NCBI GenBank assembly: GCA_039814545.1
Contig: JBCCBB010000006.1
Location: 1 to 64,000 of the forward strand
DNA length: 64,000 nucleotides
From: CALBPI01 sp039814545
GTDB lineage: Bacteria; Pseudomonadota; Gammaproteobacteria; Steroidobacterales; Woeseiaceae
Direction of reading: 5' to 3'
In this document: positions 7,321 through 15,994 of the stretch, in pieces
How positions within the stretch are numbered: the stretch's first letter is position 1
Layout: the number at the start of each line of letters is the position of its first letter
Program-made: the position numbers and the translations under genes
The notes under the pieces: generated by a model
The model's input: only the letters and a program-made list of their open reading frames with translations
Told to the model about the DNA's origin: nothing
The model's database searches: none

Positions 7321-8577
7321 CTATTCCGGGTTTGAGTATTGCGGCAGGTCGTCTATTCGCGTCGGATCGAACGGTGCGTCACCAAACAGTCCGGGATAAT
7401 AGAACGCTCTCAGTTCCGCATGGAACGCCCTGACGCTGTTCTCGTAGTCGAGCACCGCGCTGACATCGGTATCGGCGAGTTTCTGAAGCCATCGCTCCAA
7501 CAAGGCGGGCGGTGCGGCGATCGCAAACCACCCCGCGAGTTGATCGCGGCGGGTGCGCCCTGCGCGGTAGGCGCCCGACAGCGATTCGGTCGTTTGGTCG
7601 CCAACCTGCTGAAACGCGTAGTACCAACCCCAGTCGAAGCCGTCGCCCGTGTCGGTGTATCCCGTCCACTCGGGATGACGCGCGACGAACGGCGCCATGG
7701 TGTCAGCGACCGACAGGTCCCAGGCGTCGTTGACGGCTTCGCGCTGGGTCATGAGGATGTCGGCGCCTGTGGGCACCGACACCATGCGATCGATGATCAC
7801 GCGGCCGCCGGCGGGCAACAGGGTGCCGAGCAGCACCCAGACGCCGATCAGGCTTGCAAGAATCACGGAGGCGGGACGTTGTCGACTGCCCAGCCACAGG
7901 CAGACCACCGTCCAGAAAAACACGTAGGCGGCCACCGCGGCGGTCGCACCCAGCAGTGTCGCAGCGCTCGTGCCGCTGACGGCACCACCCACGAGCAGTG
8001 GTACCAGTGCGGCGACGAGCACGCCGGCGGCGCGCAGAAACGCGCGGGTCCACCAGAGCGTGTTGTCGTCGCCCGCAGAAGATACGAGCAGGTTGAAGCG
8101 TCCCGCCGTGCGTTCGCCGGCCTTGATGTCATGCAGCAGGAAAATGAGCACCAGTGGCAAAACGAACGCGGCAAAGAACGCGAAGTCGAATCTGCCGATC
8201 AGGGCGAGCTCGGGATTGCCGGGATCGTGCTCGTAGATCTGTCCCTCGAGCGCGAGCATGCGCAGCCGATGTTTCCACGTTGACGCGTCCCGCTGCCCCA
8301 TGGCAGCAAAGGCAAAGTCTGAGGGTGGGGCGTAGGTGAGGTGGAAGCTGTAATAGGCGGCGCTCCCCCAATCACTCTGGTTCGCAAACTCAGATGCCCG
8401 GTCTTTGCTATCGGCATCGAGCAGAAACGCGATGCTCTCGCGCTGTTGCGCGATCTCCGCCAACCCCGACCAGACTGCAAAGCCCGAGAAAAGAAGCACC
8501 ACAAGCACCCATACCCGAAATGCGCGATCGCGCAGCAGGAACCAGACTTCTGATCGGAGCGTTGCGGATCCGCTCAA
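7321..8577 (-). CDS. ABC-2 type permease (DUF3526-like), second of two
   Basis: An inner-membrane protein of 418 residues with one N-terminal helix (VWVLVVLLFSGFAVWSGL), a long periplasmic stretch, then a cluster of helices in the middle (FFAAFVLPLVLIFLLHDI, VAALVPLLVGGAV, AAYVFFWTVVCLWLG). A large periplasmic domain between helices 1 and 2 is typical of DUF3526 permeases. The start is a TTG at 8577 that overlaps the TGA stop of the first permease (TTGA), so translation is coupled. With its partner and the ATPase it should form an exporter. Confidence 0.8.
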   Translation of the reverse strand: MSGSATLRSEVWFLLRDRAFRVWVLVVLLFSGFAVWSGLAEIAQQRESIAFLLDADSKDRASEFANQSDWGSAAYYSFHLTYAPPSDFAFAAMGQRDASTWKHRLRMLALEGQIYEHDPGNPELALIGRFDFAFFAAFVLPLVLIFLLHDIKAGERTAGRFNLLVSSAGDDNTLWWTRAFLRAAGVLVAALVPLLVGGAVSGTSAATLLGATAAVAAYVFFWTVVCLWLGSRQRPASVILASLIGVWVLLGTLLPAGGRVIIDRMVSVPTGADILMTQREAVNDAWDLSVADTMAPFVARHPEWTGYTDTGDGFDWGWYYAFQQVGDQTTESLSGAYRAGRTRRDQLAGWFAIAAPPALLERWLQKLADTDVSAVLDYENSVRAFHAELRAFYYPGLFGDAPFDPTRIDDLPQYSNPE

Positions 8578-10010
8578 GGTCTTAGCCTCCCGCCGGCCCA
8601 GGCCAGCATGAGGGCCAACACGGCGACCCAGACCGCGAGCATCGCAATAGCCGAGCGAGTGCCGGCGACTCGAGTCGAAGCGCTGGCCGGCTCGTACTGA
8701 AAGGTCTCCAGCACTTGCCAGTTGGACGCGTCGATTCGTGCGCGCTCCCAGGAGGCTTCGTCGCGATTGCGATTGATGTCGTCGGTGTAGGACAGCGCTT
8801 CGGCGTGCGCGCGATTGAGACCTTGCACGAAACTGATGCGAAGAGCTTCGGCCTGGCGCAGGAAGCGGTGGTAGTGGAACAAGTCTGTGCCCGCCAGTGT
8901 TCGCGAGGCGACGGCGACTGCCAGCGTCGGTGTGAGCCAGCCGTGGGCGCTGACGCGGTCGGACTGGCGCATCTCCGCGGCCATGCGCCGGTCTGCATAG
9001 ATGTTCAGCGTGTCGGTGAGGTCGGCCTCAGCCTTCTGCGCGAGGACGCCGCGAATATTGATGTCGAGCTCCTCGACAGTGGACACGCCGTACTCCGCGA
9101 GCAAACTCGCTTGTACGTCGTTGTAGACGGAGTCATCGACATCGTGGCCGTCACCAAGCCCTCGAATCTCTGTGAGCATCGTGAGCTCGGTCTCGATTTT
9201 CCCGGCCAGCGGTGCCGTCTGGGTTGTGGTGTTGACGGCGACGGCGGGCAGCACGAGCGTGAGTGCGAGCCAGGCCGCAGCAAGCATCGCGATCGCCGTT
9301 GCGCGTTTGTCGGCCAGGGCTGAAACCAGCAGCGTCAGCGCAACCCAAATCAAGAGGTAGACCAGGTAGACGCCCACCAGGGATGTCGCGGCAAGCACAC
9401 GCTCGCCGGCACTCAGTGCAATGAGTCCGCTGATGAGCACGGGGACGAGCAGCAGTGTGACGAACAATGCGAGCGCGAGCAGCTTGCCCGCCACGAGCCT
9501 GCGCCCCGTGATTCCCTGTGCGAGCAGCGCGGGCAGCGTGCCTGCTTCCCGTTCGCGAACGATGGCGCCATGGCCGAGCACGATGACCAGCAGCGGCGCG
9601 AACAACTGGTACATCAAGGCGGGTGTCAGCCAGGACAGGCCGCCGAGATCTGCACTACTTGCGGACGCCGAGAACGTTGCCGAGTTCTGGCGGTGGCCTT
9701 CGAGAAACAGCGTCTGCCCCGTAATCGCGTCGAGACCGGGGTCGAAGATCGCGAGCGGCATGGGCGCTCGGAAGACATAGTGGCCGTAATGCACCATTCG
9801 GTGCGGATGACGGTCGGGCTGGTCGAGAAACGTCTCTTCCGAGACTTCCTGGTGGTGCTCTCGCTCGTGTGTCTCAGCCTCAATGCGCAGGTTTGTGAGC
9901 ACACTGACACCGACAAGGATGACGACGAAGAGCGCGACAACAGCGAGCGCCAGCCTGGAGCGTAGCCAGTACCGCCACTCGTCGGCGGTGATCCTCAGCG
10001 TGGCACTCAT
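8574..10010 (-). CDS. ABC-2 type permease (DUF3526-like), first of two
   Basis: A 478-residue membrane protein: helix 1 near residues 18-40 (LALAVVALFVVILVGVSVL), a periplasmic region with many His (HEREHHQEVSEE, then HPHRMVHYGHYV), a central helix cluster (LLVIVLGHGAIV, LLALALFVTLLLVPVLISGLIAL, LVGVYLVYLLIWVALTLLVSAL) and a last helix (AIAMLAVWVAVLALMLAWAGG). The His-rich loop could bind metal, which is inference. Its ATG overlaps the stop of the ATPase gene as ATGA. It pairs with the following permease and is its distant paralogue. Confidence 0.82.
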   Translation of the reverse strand: MSATLRITADEWRYWLRSRLALAVVALFVVILVGVSVLTNLRIEAETHEREHHQEVSEETFLDQPDRHPHRMVHYGHYVFRAPMPLAIFDPGLDAITGQTLFLEGHRQNSATFSASASSADLGGLSWLTPALMYQLFAPLLVIVLGHGAIVREREAGTLPALLAQGITGRRLVAGKLLALALFVTLLLVPVLISGLIALSAGERVLAATSLVGVYLVYLLIWVALTLLVSALADKRATAIAMLAAAWLALTLVLPAVAVNTTTQTAPLAGKIETELTMLTEIRGLGDGHDVDDSVYNDVQASLLAEYGVSTVEELDINIRGVLAQKAEADLTDTLNIYADRRMAAEMRQSDRVSAHGWLTPTLAVAVASRTLAGTDLFHYHRFLRQAEALRISFVQGLNRAHAEALSYTDDINRNRDEASWERARIDASNWQVLETFQYEPASASTRVAGTRSAIAMLAVWVAVLALMLAWAGGRLRP

Positions 10011-10747
10011 ACGGCGAGCTGGGTGTCAGCAGATCGGTCCGAGAATGCACGGTGGACGGTTTCGGTTTCGATCCGTCCGCCTTTGGGTGCAGAGAATTCA
10101 CCCACGAGCTTGCCGCCACGCAGCAAGCCAATGCGGTCTGCGACCTGGCACGCACCGTAGACGTCGTGTGTCACCATGAGGATCGTTTTACCAGCGTCGG
10201 CAAGGTCACGGATGAGGTCGTGGAACTCGTCAATGGCGCTCGGGTCGAGCCCGGACGTCGGCTCGTCCAACAGCAGAATGTCCGTGTCTCTCAGGATGGC
10301 CAGCGCGATCGCCACCTTCTGCCGCATGCCTTTCGAATAGTCATTGAGCCTGCGCTCCCGCGATGCCGGCGCGAGTGACACGCGATCCAGGGCGGCTTCG
10401 AGCGCGGGCGGACCTTCGGGCCGGCCAGCGAGTTGCAGAAAGTAACGCAGATTTTCGTAGGCGTTCAGGTGCTCGTACAGCGACGCCGACTCGGGCAGGT
10501 AGGCGATCGCTTCGCGCGCCGCCTTGTGGTCGGCGCTAACGTCTGCGCCGTTGACCAGCACACGACCGCCAGCGGCCGGCAGAAAGCCCAGGAAGCTCAG
10601 CAGCGTCGTGGACTTGCCCGCGCCGTTGCCGCCCAGCAGCGCATAGACCTCGCTGCTCCCGAGGCTGAATGAGACCCCGCTCAGGACTTCCTTGTCCGAG
10701 CGGTAAACCTGAAGTGCGTCTGCTTCCAGTTTGGCAGTTGTAGTCAC
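10007..10747 (-). CDS. ABC transporter ATP-binding protein
   Basis: A 246-residue ATPase starting at GTG 10747. Walker A is GGNGAGKSTTL, the signature is the degenerate YSKGMRQK, Walker B is ILLLDEPTSGLDP, and the switch His lies in MVTHD. The KGMRQ signature is typical of ATPases that power ABC-2 exporters. It lies between the TonB receptor (23-base gap) and two permeases (4-base overlap), so it energises this exporter. Confidence 0.93.
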   Translation of the reverse strand: MTTTAKLEADALQVYRSDKEVLSGVSFSLGSSEVYALLGGNGAGKSTTLLSFLGFLPAAGGRVLVNGADVSADHKAAREAIAYLPESASLYEHLNAYENLRYFLQLAGRPEGPPALEAALDRVSLAPASRERRLNDYSKGMRQKVAIALAILRDTDILLLDEPTSGLDPSAIDEFHDLIRDLADAGKTILMVTHDVYGACQVADRIGLLRGGKLVGEFSAPKGGRIETETVHRAFSDRSADTQLAV

Positions 10748-10770
10748 GTCGCCTTTACTCGTAACCGGGC

Positions 10771-12867
10771 TTAGAAGCGGAAGTCCGCCGAGACGCGGAA
10801 GAAGCGCGGGATGCCGGGTTGCACCCAGACGTTCGCGAATGAGTTGGTGTAATACTCTTCGTCGAACAGGTTGTTGACCTCTGCCCGCAGTCCTAGCGAT
10901 TCCGAAATCTCGTAGCTCGCGGCAATCCGTGCCGTGGTGTAGTCGGGCAGCCTGAAGGTCGGGTCACCGAACTCACCGCTGCGGTCGTCGACATAAGTGA
11001 TGCCACCGATGAGCGTCAGCGGTCGTCCAGCCAGCTCCATTTCCTGCGCCACTTGCGCGCTCAACTGGTGCTCCGGAACGTTGAGCAGGTCCGAGCCGGC
11101 AGGAATGAAGGCGAAGGATACGAAATCGGTGTAGTCGTTCTTCGTTTCGGCATCGACGTAAGCATAAGACAGCCACAAGCTCGTCGTGTCGGTGACGTTG
11201 CCAACGAGGTCGATCTCGATGCCCTGGCTGCCGGCTTCGCCGACGGCCGTGGGATTGAAGTCCGCGTCGAAGGTCGCGATGTTCGACTGCTCCAGATCGA
11301 AGAACGCAAACGTACCAACGAGTGCACCGTCGTTGAGCGCGAACTTGACGCCCACCTCGGTCGATTCCGAGATGTTCGGGTCGAGCCCGTTCTGATCCGT
11401 TGCGCCTGACAAAGGCCGGAAGTTTTCACCGTAGACCGCGTAGATCGACACCGTATCCGTTGCCTGATAAACCACACCGAACTGCGGGCTCACCCGAGTT
11501 TCCGAGTATTCAGACGTCGAGCTCGACAGGCGGTTGTTGAGCGATTGCTCGTAGTCGTCAAAGCGGGCGCCAACACGGATGTCCAGCTTGTCAGTCAGGC
11601 TGATCTGATCCTGGATGTACAAGCCCACCGATTCCTGCGTCTCAACACGATCGAGCTGCGGCGCCAGCGCGAGGCCCGACGCCGGCGAGTTGCCGTAAAC
11701 CGGGTTGAAGATGTTGATGCTCTGATCCGTGGTTCGGTCGCGGAAGGCAACCTGGTCGTTCTCGAACTCATCTGCGTCGAGGCCAACAATGATGCGGTGC
11801 TGCAGGTTCCCCGTCTGGAAGCTGCCGCTCAGCTCCGCACGGAAGACCTGATAGGTCGCATCGTAGTCGCGGCTGCGGCTGAAGCGGCCGAAGTTGCCGG
11901 CCGCGTCCGGGGCGCCGAAGCCGTTTTCTGAAGCCAGCCCGTCCAGCTCCGTCTCGCGGTAGTTGACGCCCACGAGCGCGCTCCAGTCCTCATTAAAATC
12001 GTGCTGGAACTCGACCTGATGGCCAAGTACGCCCGTTTCGATCGGGCCGTAGCTCGGTTCGCCCAGGAAGCGGCTCTCGGGAATCAGGCCCAGCTCGTCA
12101 TCGATGGCGATTACGCCGCGGTCAAACGGTGTTTCCTGGTCGCTGTATTCCATCTCATAGATGAGCTGGCTGGTATCGCCGATACGCCAGGCAATCGAGG
12201 GGCTGAACAGCAGCTTTTCTGTTTCGATCGTGTCGCGGAAGCTCTCGGCATCCTCATAGGCGCCGACGATACGAATGGCGACGGTATCGGACAGCGGCGT
12301 CGTATAGTCGAAGTCAGCCCGGTAGGTGCTGAAGCTGCCCGCGGACACGGAAAGTTCACCTGCCGTCTCAAAGGTCGGACGTTTGGTGACCAGGTTGACG
12401 GTACCACCGGGTTCCCCGCGGCCGTACAACGCGGCGCGTGGTCCTTTGAGGACTTCGACCGACTCAACTCCGGACAAATCGCGCGCGCCACCGAAGCCAC
12501 GCCCGGCATTGAATCCGTTCACGAGGAAGTTGCTCGGCAGGTTTTCGTCGCCGACGAAGCCACGAATGGCGAAGCTGTTCCAGAGGCCGCCGAAGTTGTT
12601 TTGCCTGGCCACAGAAGCCGAGAGGTCCAGCGCCTGGACGAGGTCCACGGAACCCGCGTCACGCAGCGTCTGCGCGTCGATCTTGAGCTCGGCCTGCGGG
12701 ATTTCGAAAGGCTCGAAATCGCCCTGGTACGCCTGGCGTGTGCCGATGACGGTGATCTGATCGATCTCCGAGCTTTCGGCCCCCTCTGATTGCGCTGTAG
12801 CAGCGTCGGACCAAAGCATGGCGATGGCGGCGCCGAGCAAGCAGGGCGCACAGGATTTGATGTTCAT
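10771..12867 (-). CDS. TonB-dependent siderophore-type receptor
   Basis: An outer-membrane beta-barrel of 698 residues. The start at 12867 is chosen because GGAGAG lies just upstream and it gives a normal signal peptide (MNIKSCAPCLLGAAIAMLWS, cleaved after ATAQ). The plug domain carries LYGRGEPGGTVNLVTKRP, the hallmark of siderophore receptors, after a TonB-box-like ITVIGTR. The barrel ends in FRVSADFRF with a terminal Phe. The downstream genes encode an ABC exporter and a periplasmic deacylase rather than the usual periplasmic-binding importer, so the ligand may be a metallophore or peptide. No clear Fur box was found in the upstream gap. Confidence 0.9.
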   Translation of the reverse strand: MNIKSCAPCLLGAAIAMLWSDAATAQSEGAESSEIDQITVIGTRQAYQGDFEPFEIPQAELKIDAQTLRDAGSVDLVQALDLSASVARQNNFGGLWNSFAIRGFVGDENLPSNFLVNGFNAGRGFGGARDLSGVESVEVLKGPRAALYGRGEPGGTVNLVTKRPTFETAGELSVSAGSFSTYRADFDYTTPLSDTVAIRIVGAYEDAESFRDTIETEKLLFSPSIAWRIGDTSQLIYEMEYSDQETPFDRGVIAIDDELGLIPESRFLGEPSYGPIETGVLGHQVEFQHDFNEDWSALVGVNYRETELDGLASENGFGAPDAAGNFGRFSRSRDYDATYQVFRAELSGSFQTGNLQHRIIVGLDADEFENDQVAFRDRTTDQSINIFNPVYGNSPASGLALAPQLDRVETQESVGLYIQDQISLTDKLDIRVGARFDDYEQSLNNRLSSSTSEYSETRVSPQFGVVYQATDTVSIYAVYGENFRPLSGATDQNGLDPNISESTEVGVKFALNDGALVGTFAFFDLEQSNIATFDADFNPTAVGEAGSQGIEIDLVGNVTDTTSLWLSYAYVDAETKNDYTDFVSFAFIPAGSDLLNVPEHQLSAQVAQEMELAGRPLTLIGGITYVDDRSGEFGDPTFRLPDYTTARIAASYEISESLGLRAEVNNLFDEEYYTNSFANVWVQPGIPRFFRVSADFRF

Positions 12868-13152
12868 GAAGCTCTCCACACGATTAAGACATTGACGCAT
12901 CGCCTGACCGGTATCGGCGCTGGCGACTGGGTGTCCTATTTTGATTGTTGTGCTGCTGGGCGAGATTCACGGACCGGCGTCGTCGCCGAACCGCCTTGGC
13001 AGGCAGAAACCTCGGAACAGAGTGAAACGTTATAACATAACAGTCATAGTATGGCGCAAATGAACCGTGGCCAGGCGCACGCCGCTTTGCGCCGGGCGCC
13101 TGAAGCTCTGATTTGGAGGTCCCGCTCTTCCCAATCCGCTAGGATGCGCGGC

Positions 13153-14514
13153 ATGCTCAATCCTGACCTCATTGATCTTCTGGCCTGCCCCAGAGACGAC
13201 TCGCCGCTTGTTGAGGACGGCGGACAGCTCAAGAGCAACCAGGCCGTCTACCCACTGCTCGGCGGCATCCCGTTTCTGTTCGCCGAGCCCGGCGTAGCAC
13301 TCGACGAGTGGCGCGGTCGTTATCACGCCCGGCTGCAGCAGGTGGCACAGGAGATCGGGCGGCTGCAGGAAACGCTCGCGCGCGACGACCTGCACGCGCT
13401 CACGCGCAAGCGGATCGTAGGCAGCGTGTCAGCGCTGACGGCGCACATCGATGAGCTCAAGACACTGCTCGAGCCGCTCGACGTCACGCATTTGACAGCC
13501 GACCACACGACCTACCTCGCGCTGCGCACGCGCTTGCCCGAAGACCAGGGTCTCGAGACCTATTACGCCAACCTGCACCGCGACTGGTGCTGGGGCGACG
13601 AAGAGAATGCACGTTCGCTAGAACTGGTGCAGGCTGCAATGGCCAGGCACGAGGTCGGTAAGCTGCTCGTACTCGGCGCAGGCGGGGCGCGACTCGCCTA
13701 TGACCTGCACCAGACCGCGTCGCCTGAACTGACAGTGGCGCTGGATCTCAGCCCGATTCTATTGCTCACGGCGAAGCACATGGCGGCCGGTGAAACTGTC
13801 GCACTGACTGAGTTTCCGATTGCGCCGCGCGACATGGCCAGTGCCGCCGTACCGCGCGAGCTCCGTGCGCCCGAGACGGCGGCGCCAGGCTTCGAGCTCG
13901 TGCTGGCCAATGCACTGCGACCGCCGTTTAAGCCGGGCAGCTTCAACACGCTGCTGACGCCTTGGCTGGCTGACGTGATCGGTGCGTCACTCGCGGACCA
14001 GGCCGCGCGCTGGAACCAGTTGCTGGCACCGGGCGGGCAATGGGTCTGGTTCGGGTCGCACGCGTTTCGCGACGCCGATCCTGCGCAGTGTTTGAGTCTC
14101 GAAGAATCGGCCGCGATCATCGCCGACGCCGGCTTCTCCGAGCCCGAGATCACGGAAGCCGAGGTTCCCTACATGGTCTCACCCGCGAGCCGCCACGGGC
14201 GACGTGAGCGTGTTGTCGTCATGCGCATGACCAAGACAACTGATGTCGCCGCCCCGGCGCGGCATGTCGCGCTGCCCGACTGGCTTGTGAAAAGCGACCT
14301 GCCCGTGCCCAGCGCTGAGTTCTTTCAGGTACAGGCCGCGCAGACGCGCATTCACGCTTTCTTTATGGCGCTCGTCGACGGTCAGCGCACGATCGGTGAC
14401 ATGGCTCGGCTCATGGAGGAACAACGCCTCATGCCTGCAGCCGAGGCTGAGGGCACGATTCGTAACTTTCTGATCCGCATGTACGAGGACAGCCGCGGCT
14501 ATTCAACCTTCTGA
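13153..14514 (+). CDS. SAM-dependent methyltransferase with Trm112-like N-terminus and PqqD-like C-terminus
   Basis: The chosen start at 13153 gives MLNPDLIDLLACPRDDSPLV, a Trm112-like segment with the usual YPLLGGIPFLF end. Only one of the usual Cys residues is kept, so zinc binding is doubtful. A helical linker (about 60-115) leads to a class I methyltransferase fold with motif I LLVLGAGGARLAYDL near residue 170 and acidic LDLSPILLL. The last 70 residues (FMALVDGQRTIGDMARLM and so on) look like the small helical PqqD or peptide-recognition fold. The three-part build suggests a substrate presented on a peptide or protein. An ATG at 13144 would add three residues. Confidence 0.75.
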   Translation: MLNPDLIDLLACPRDDSPLVEDGGQLKSNQAVYPLLGGIPFLFAEPGVALDEWRGRYHARLQQVAQEIGRLQETLARDDLHALTRKRIVGSVSALTAHIDELKTLLEPLDVTHLTADHTTYLALRTRLPEDQGLETYYANLHRDWCWGDEENARSLELVQAAMARHEVGKLLVLGAGGARLAYDLHQTASPELTVALDLSPILLLTAKHMAAGETVALTEFPIAPRDMASAAVPRELRAPETAAPGFELVLANALRPPFKPGSFNTLLTPWLADVIGASLADQAARWNQLLAPGGQWVWFGSHAFRDADPAQCLSLEESAAIIADAGFSEPEITEAEVPYMVSPASRHGRRERVVVMRMTKTTDVAAPARHVALPDWLVKSDLPVPSAEFFQVQAAQTRIHAFFMALVDGQRTIGDMARLMEEQRLMPAAEAEGTIRNFLIRMYEDSRGYSTF

Positions 14515-14523
14515 CGCGCGCGA

Positions 14524-14946
14524 TTAGGCCGGGCGGCACCAGATCAGTGATACGGTGCCGGCGTTATCTACCGCTACGATAGCGTTCTGGCCAAACGCGC
14601 GACCGAGCACGCGCGCATCCTCGACATCGAGCCCAAGCACAAGTACACCGGGTTCATCGGGCCACTCGTTGGACGGATCGGTCGCGACCGTGTCTCTAAG
14701 ATCGAACCCGCGTTCTTCAAGTCCTGCCCGCAGCGCGCGATCGGCAGCCGCATTGGCGTCTCCCGACTGGCGATCACTGCCGGGGTTGTAGGCTGTAACG
14801 ATGGCGGCCTGAGAAACCCCCGCCCAACGCAACAACGCCGCGAGTGCGGCGCTGTTGCTACCAATCGAAAGATCGATGGGCGGGTCGGTCCGGACGCGAT
14901 AGATGGCGGCCCGGTAGGCAGCCTCCAGCGCCCGGAAGTCAGTCAA
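14524..14946 (-). CDS. DUF3293 family protein
   Basis: A 140-residue cytoplasmic protein starting at TTG 14946. The family pattern is clear: IVTAYNPGS, a later NAAADRAL segment, then EWPDEPGVLVLGLD and a terminal FGQNAIVAVDNAG. DUF3293 proteins are small and of unknown function. The gene begins 7 bases after the exported methyltransferase gene on the same strand and probably shares its transcript. It is convergent with the methyltransferase at 13153-14514. Confidence 0.85.
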   Translation of the reverse strand: MTDFRALEAAYRAAIYRVRTDPPIDLSIGSNSAALAALLRWAGVSQAAIVTAYNPGSDRQSGDANAAADRALRAGLEERGFDLRDTVATDPSNEWPDEPGVLVLGLDVEDARVLGRAFGQNAIVAVDNAGTVSLIWCRPA

Positions 14947-14953
14947 GCGGGCG

Positions 14954-15793
14954 TCAGGCCGGCTTTCGGAACACGAGCGTCATGCGGTCGCTCTCGCCGA
15001 TAGCGGTGTATCGATCGCGATCGGTGTCGCCGTGACGCAGCGTCGGCGGCAGGCTCCAGACGCCGCCTTCATGGTCCGCGGTGTCCTTGGGGTTCGCGTT
15101 GAATTCCCCGTCCTTGACGAGTTCAAAGCCCTCGCTTTCAAACATCGCAACGACTTCAGACTGCTTGAGATAGCCGTTGTGGCCGCGCGTGTAGTCGTAA
15201 GGGGCGTCTTCGTCGGCGCGGTGCTGAACGACGCCAACAATGCCGCCGGGCTTCAACATGCTGTAGAAGTGGGCAATCGTCTCATCAGTCATGTCTTTTC
15301 GGGCCAGGCCGTGGAATCCGCGGAACGTGACTACAGCATCGAGCTTGCCCGCCCAGTCGGACGCCTCGTCAATTTCGACGGCAGCGATCTTCTCGGCGTC
15401 AATGCCGGTCCATTCGGTAACGCGGCCCGGGAACGTATTGGGGAACGCCTTGAGGCGCGCCTTGCGTTCCTCGTCGACCGTCGCGTGATATCGCTCGACG
15501 TCTGCGCCTAGGGCGACGTAGGCCCCTTTCTCTGACACCAACGGCGCAAGTACTCGGGTATACCAGCCACCGCCCGGGCCGTATTCGCCGACGGTCATCT
15601 CGGGCGTGATGCCAAAGTAGCGCAGCGTCTTGCCCGGGTTCCGAAATTTATCGCGCGCCTTATCGTCAGCGCGAATATCAGACTCGAGTACTTGTGATAG
15701 TGCGTCGCCACCATGAGTGGCGGAATGCTGCGGATGGGCGCCTGCTGCTGCGGTCAACGTAGCAGCGAGTGCTAACGAGGCAATTCGAATCAT
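14954..15793 (-). CDS. Exported class I methyltransferase-like protein
   Basis: The ATG at 15793 is preceded by AGGAGC and gives a signal peptide (MIRIASLALAATLTAAAGAH). The mature part of the 279-residue protein has a methyltransferase fold: motif I VGEYGPGGGWYTRVLAP, then AVVTFRGFHGL and MLKPGGIVGVVQHR. A similar family is common in marine proteobacteria with the same signal peptide. SAM is not expected in the periplasm, so either the protein binds another ligand or it is retained with cofactor before export. The cluster with DUF3293 gives no clear function. Confidence 0.8.
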   Translation of the reverse strand: MIRIASLALAATLTAAAGAHPQHSATHGGDALSQVLESDIRADDKARDKFRNPGKTLRYFGITPEMTVGEYGPGGGWYTRVLAPLVSEKGAYVALGADVERYHATVDEERKARLKAFPNTFPGRVTEWTGIDAEKIAAVEIDEASDWAGKLDAVVTFRGFHGLARKDMTDETIAHFYSMLKPGGIVGVVQHRADEDAPYDYTRGHNGYLKQSEVVAMFESEGFELVKDGEFNANPKDTADHEGGVWSLPPTLRHGDTDRDRYTAIGESDRMTLVFRKPA

Positions 15794-15994
15794 GAGCGAT
15801 GCTCCTGAAGCGGTGTTCTGAGGTGGGGCTGGAAGTCTAGCAAACCCCGGCCTCCCGTGGCCTCTCGGCCCATATGCAGCCCCGAAATCGGGTCTGGTTC
15901 CGTTTCTCACGTGGAAACCTTGACTTAGGTCTCAATACGGACAGCGCGTCGATGACGTGTCGCGGCAAAACGACAATACTCGGCAGCCTGCATC

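Noticed and set aside
12868..13152. Fur box before the siderophore-type receptor
   Set aside because: The AT-rich patch near 13028-13050 does not match the Fur consensus.
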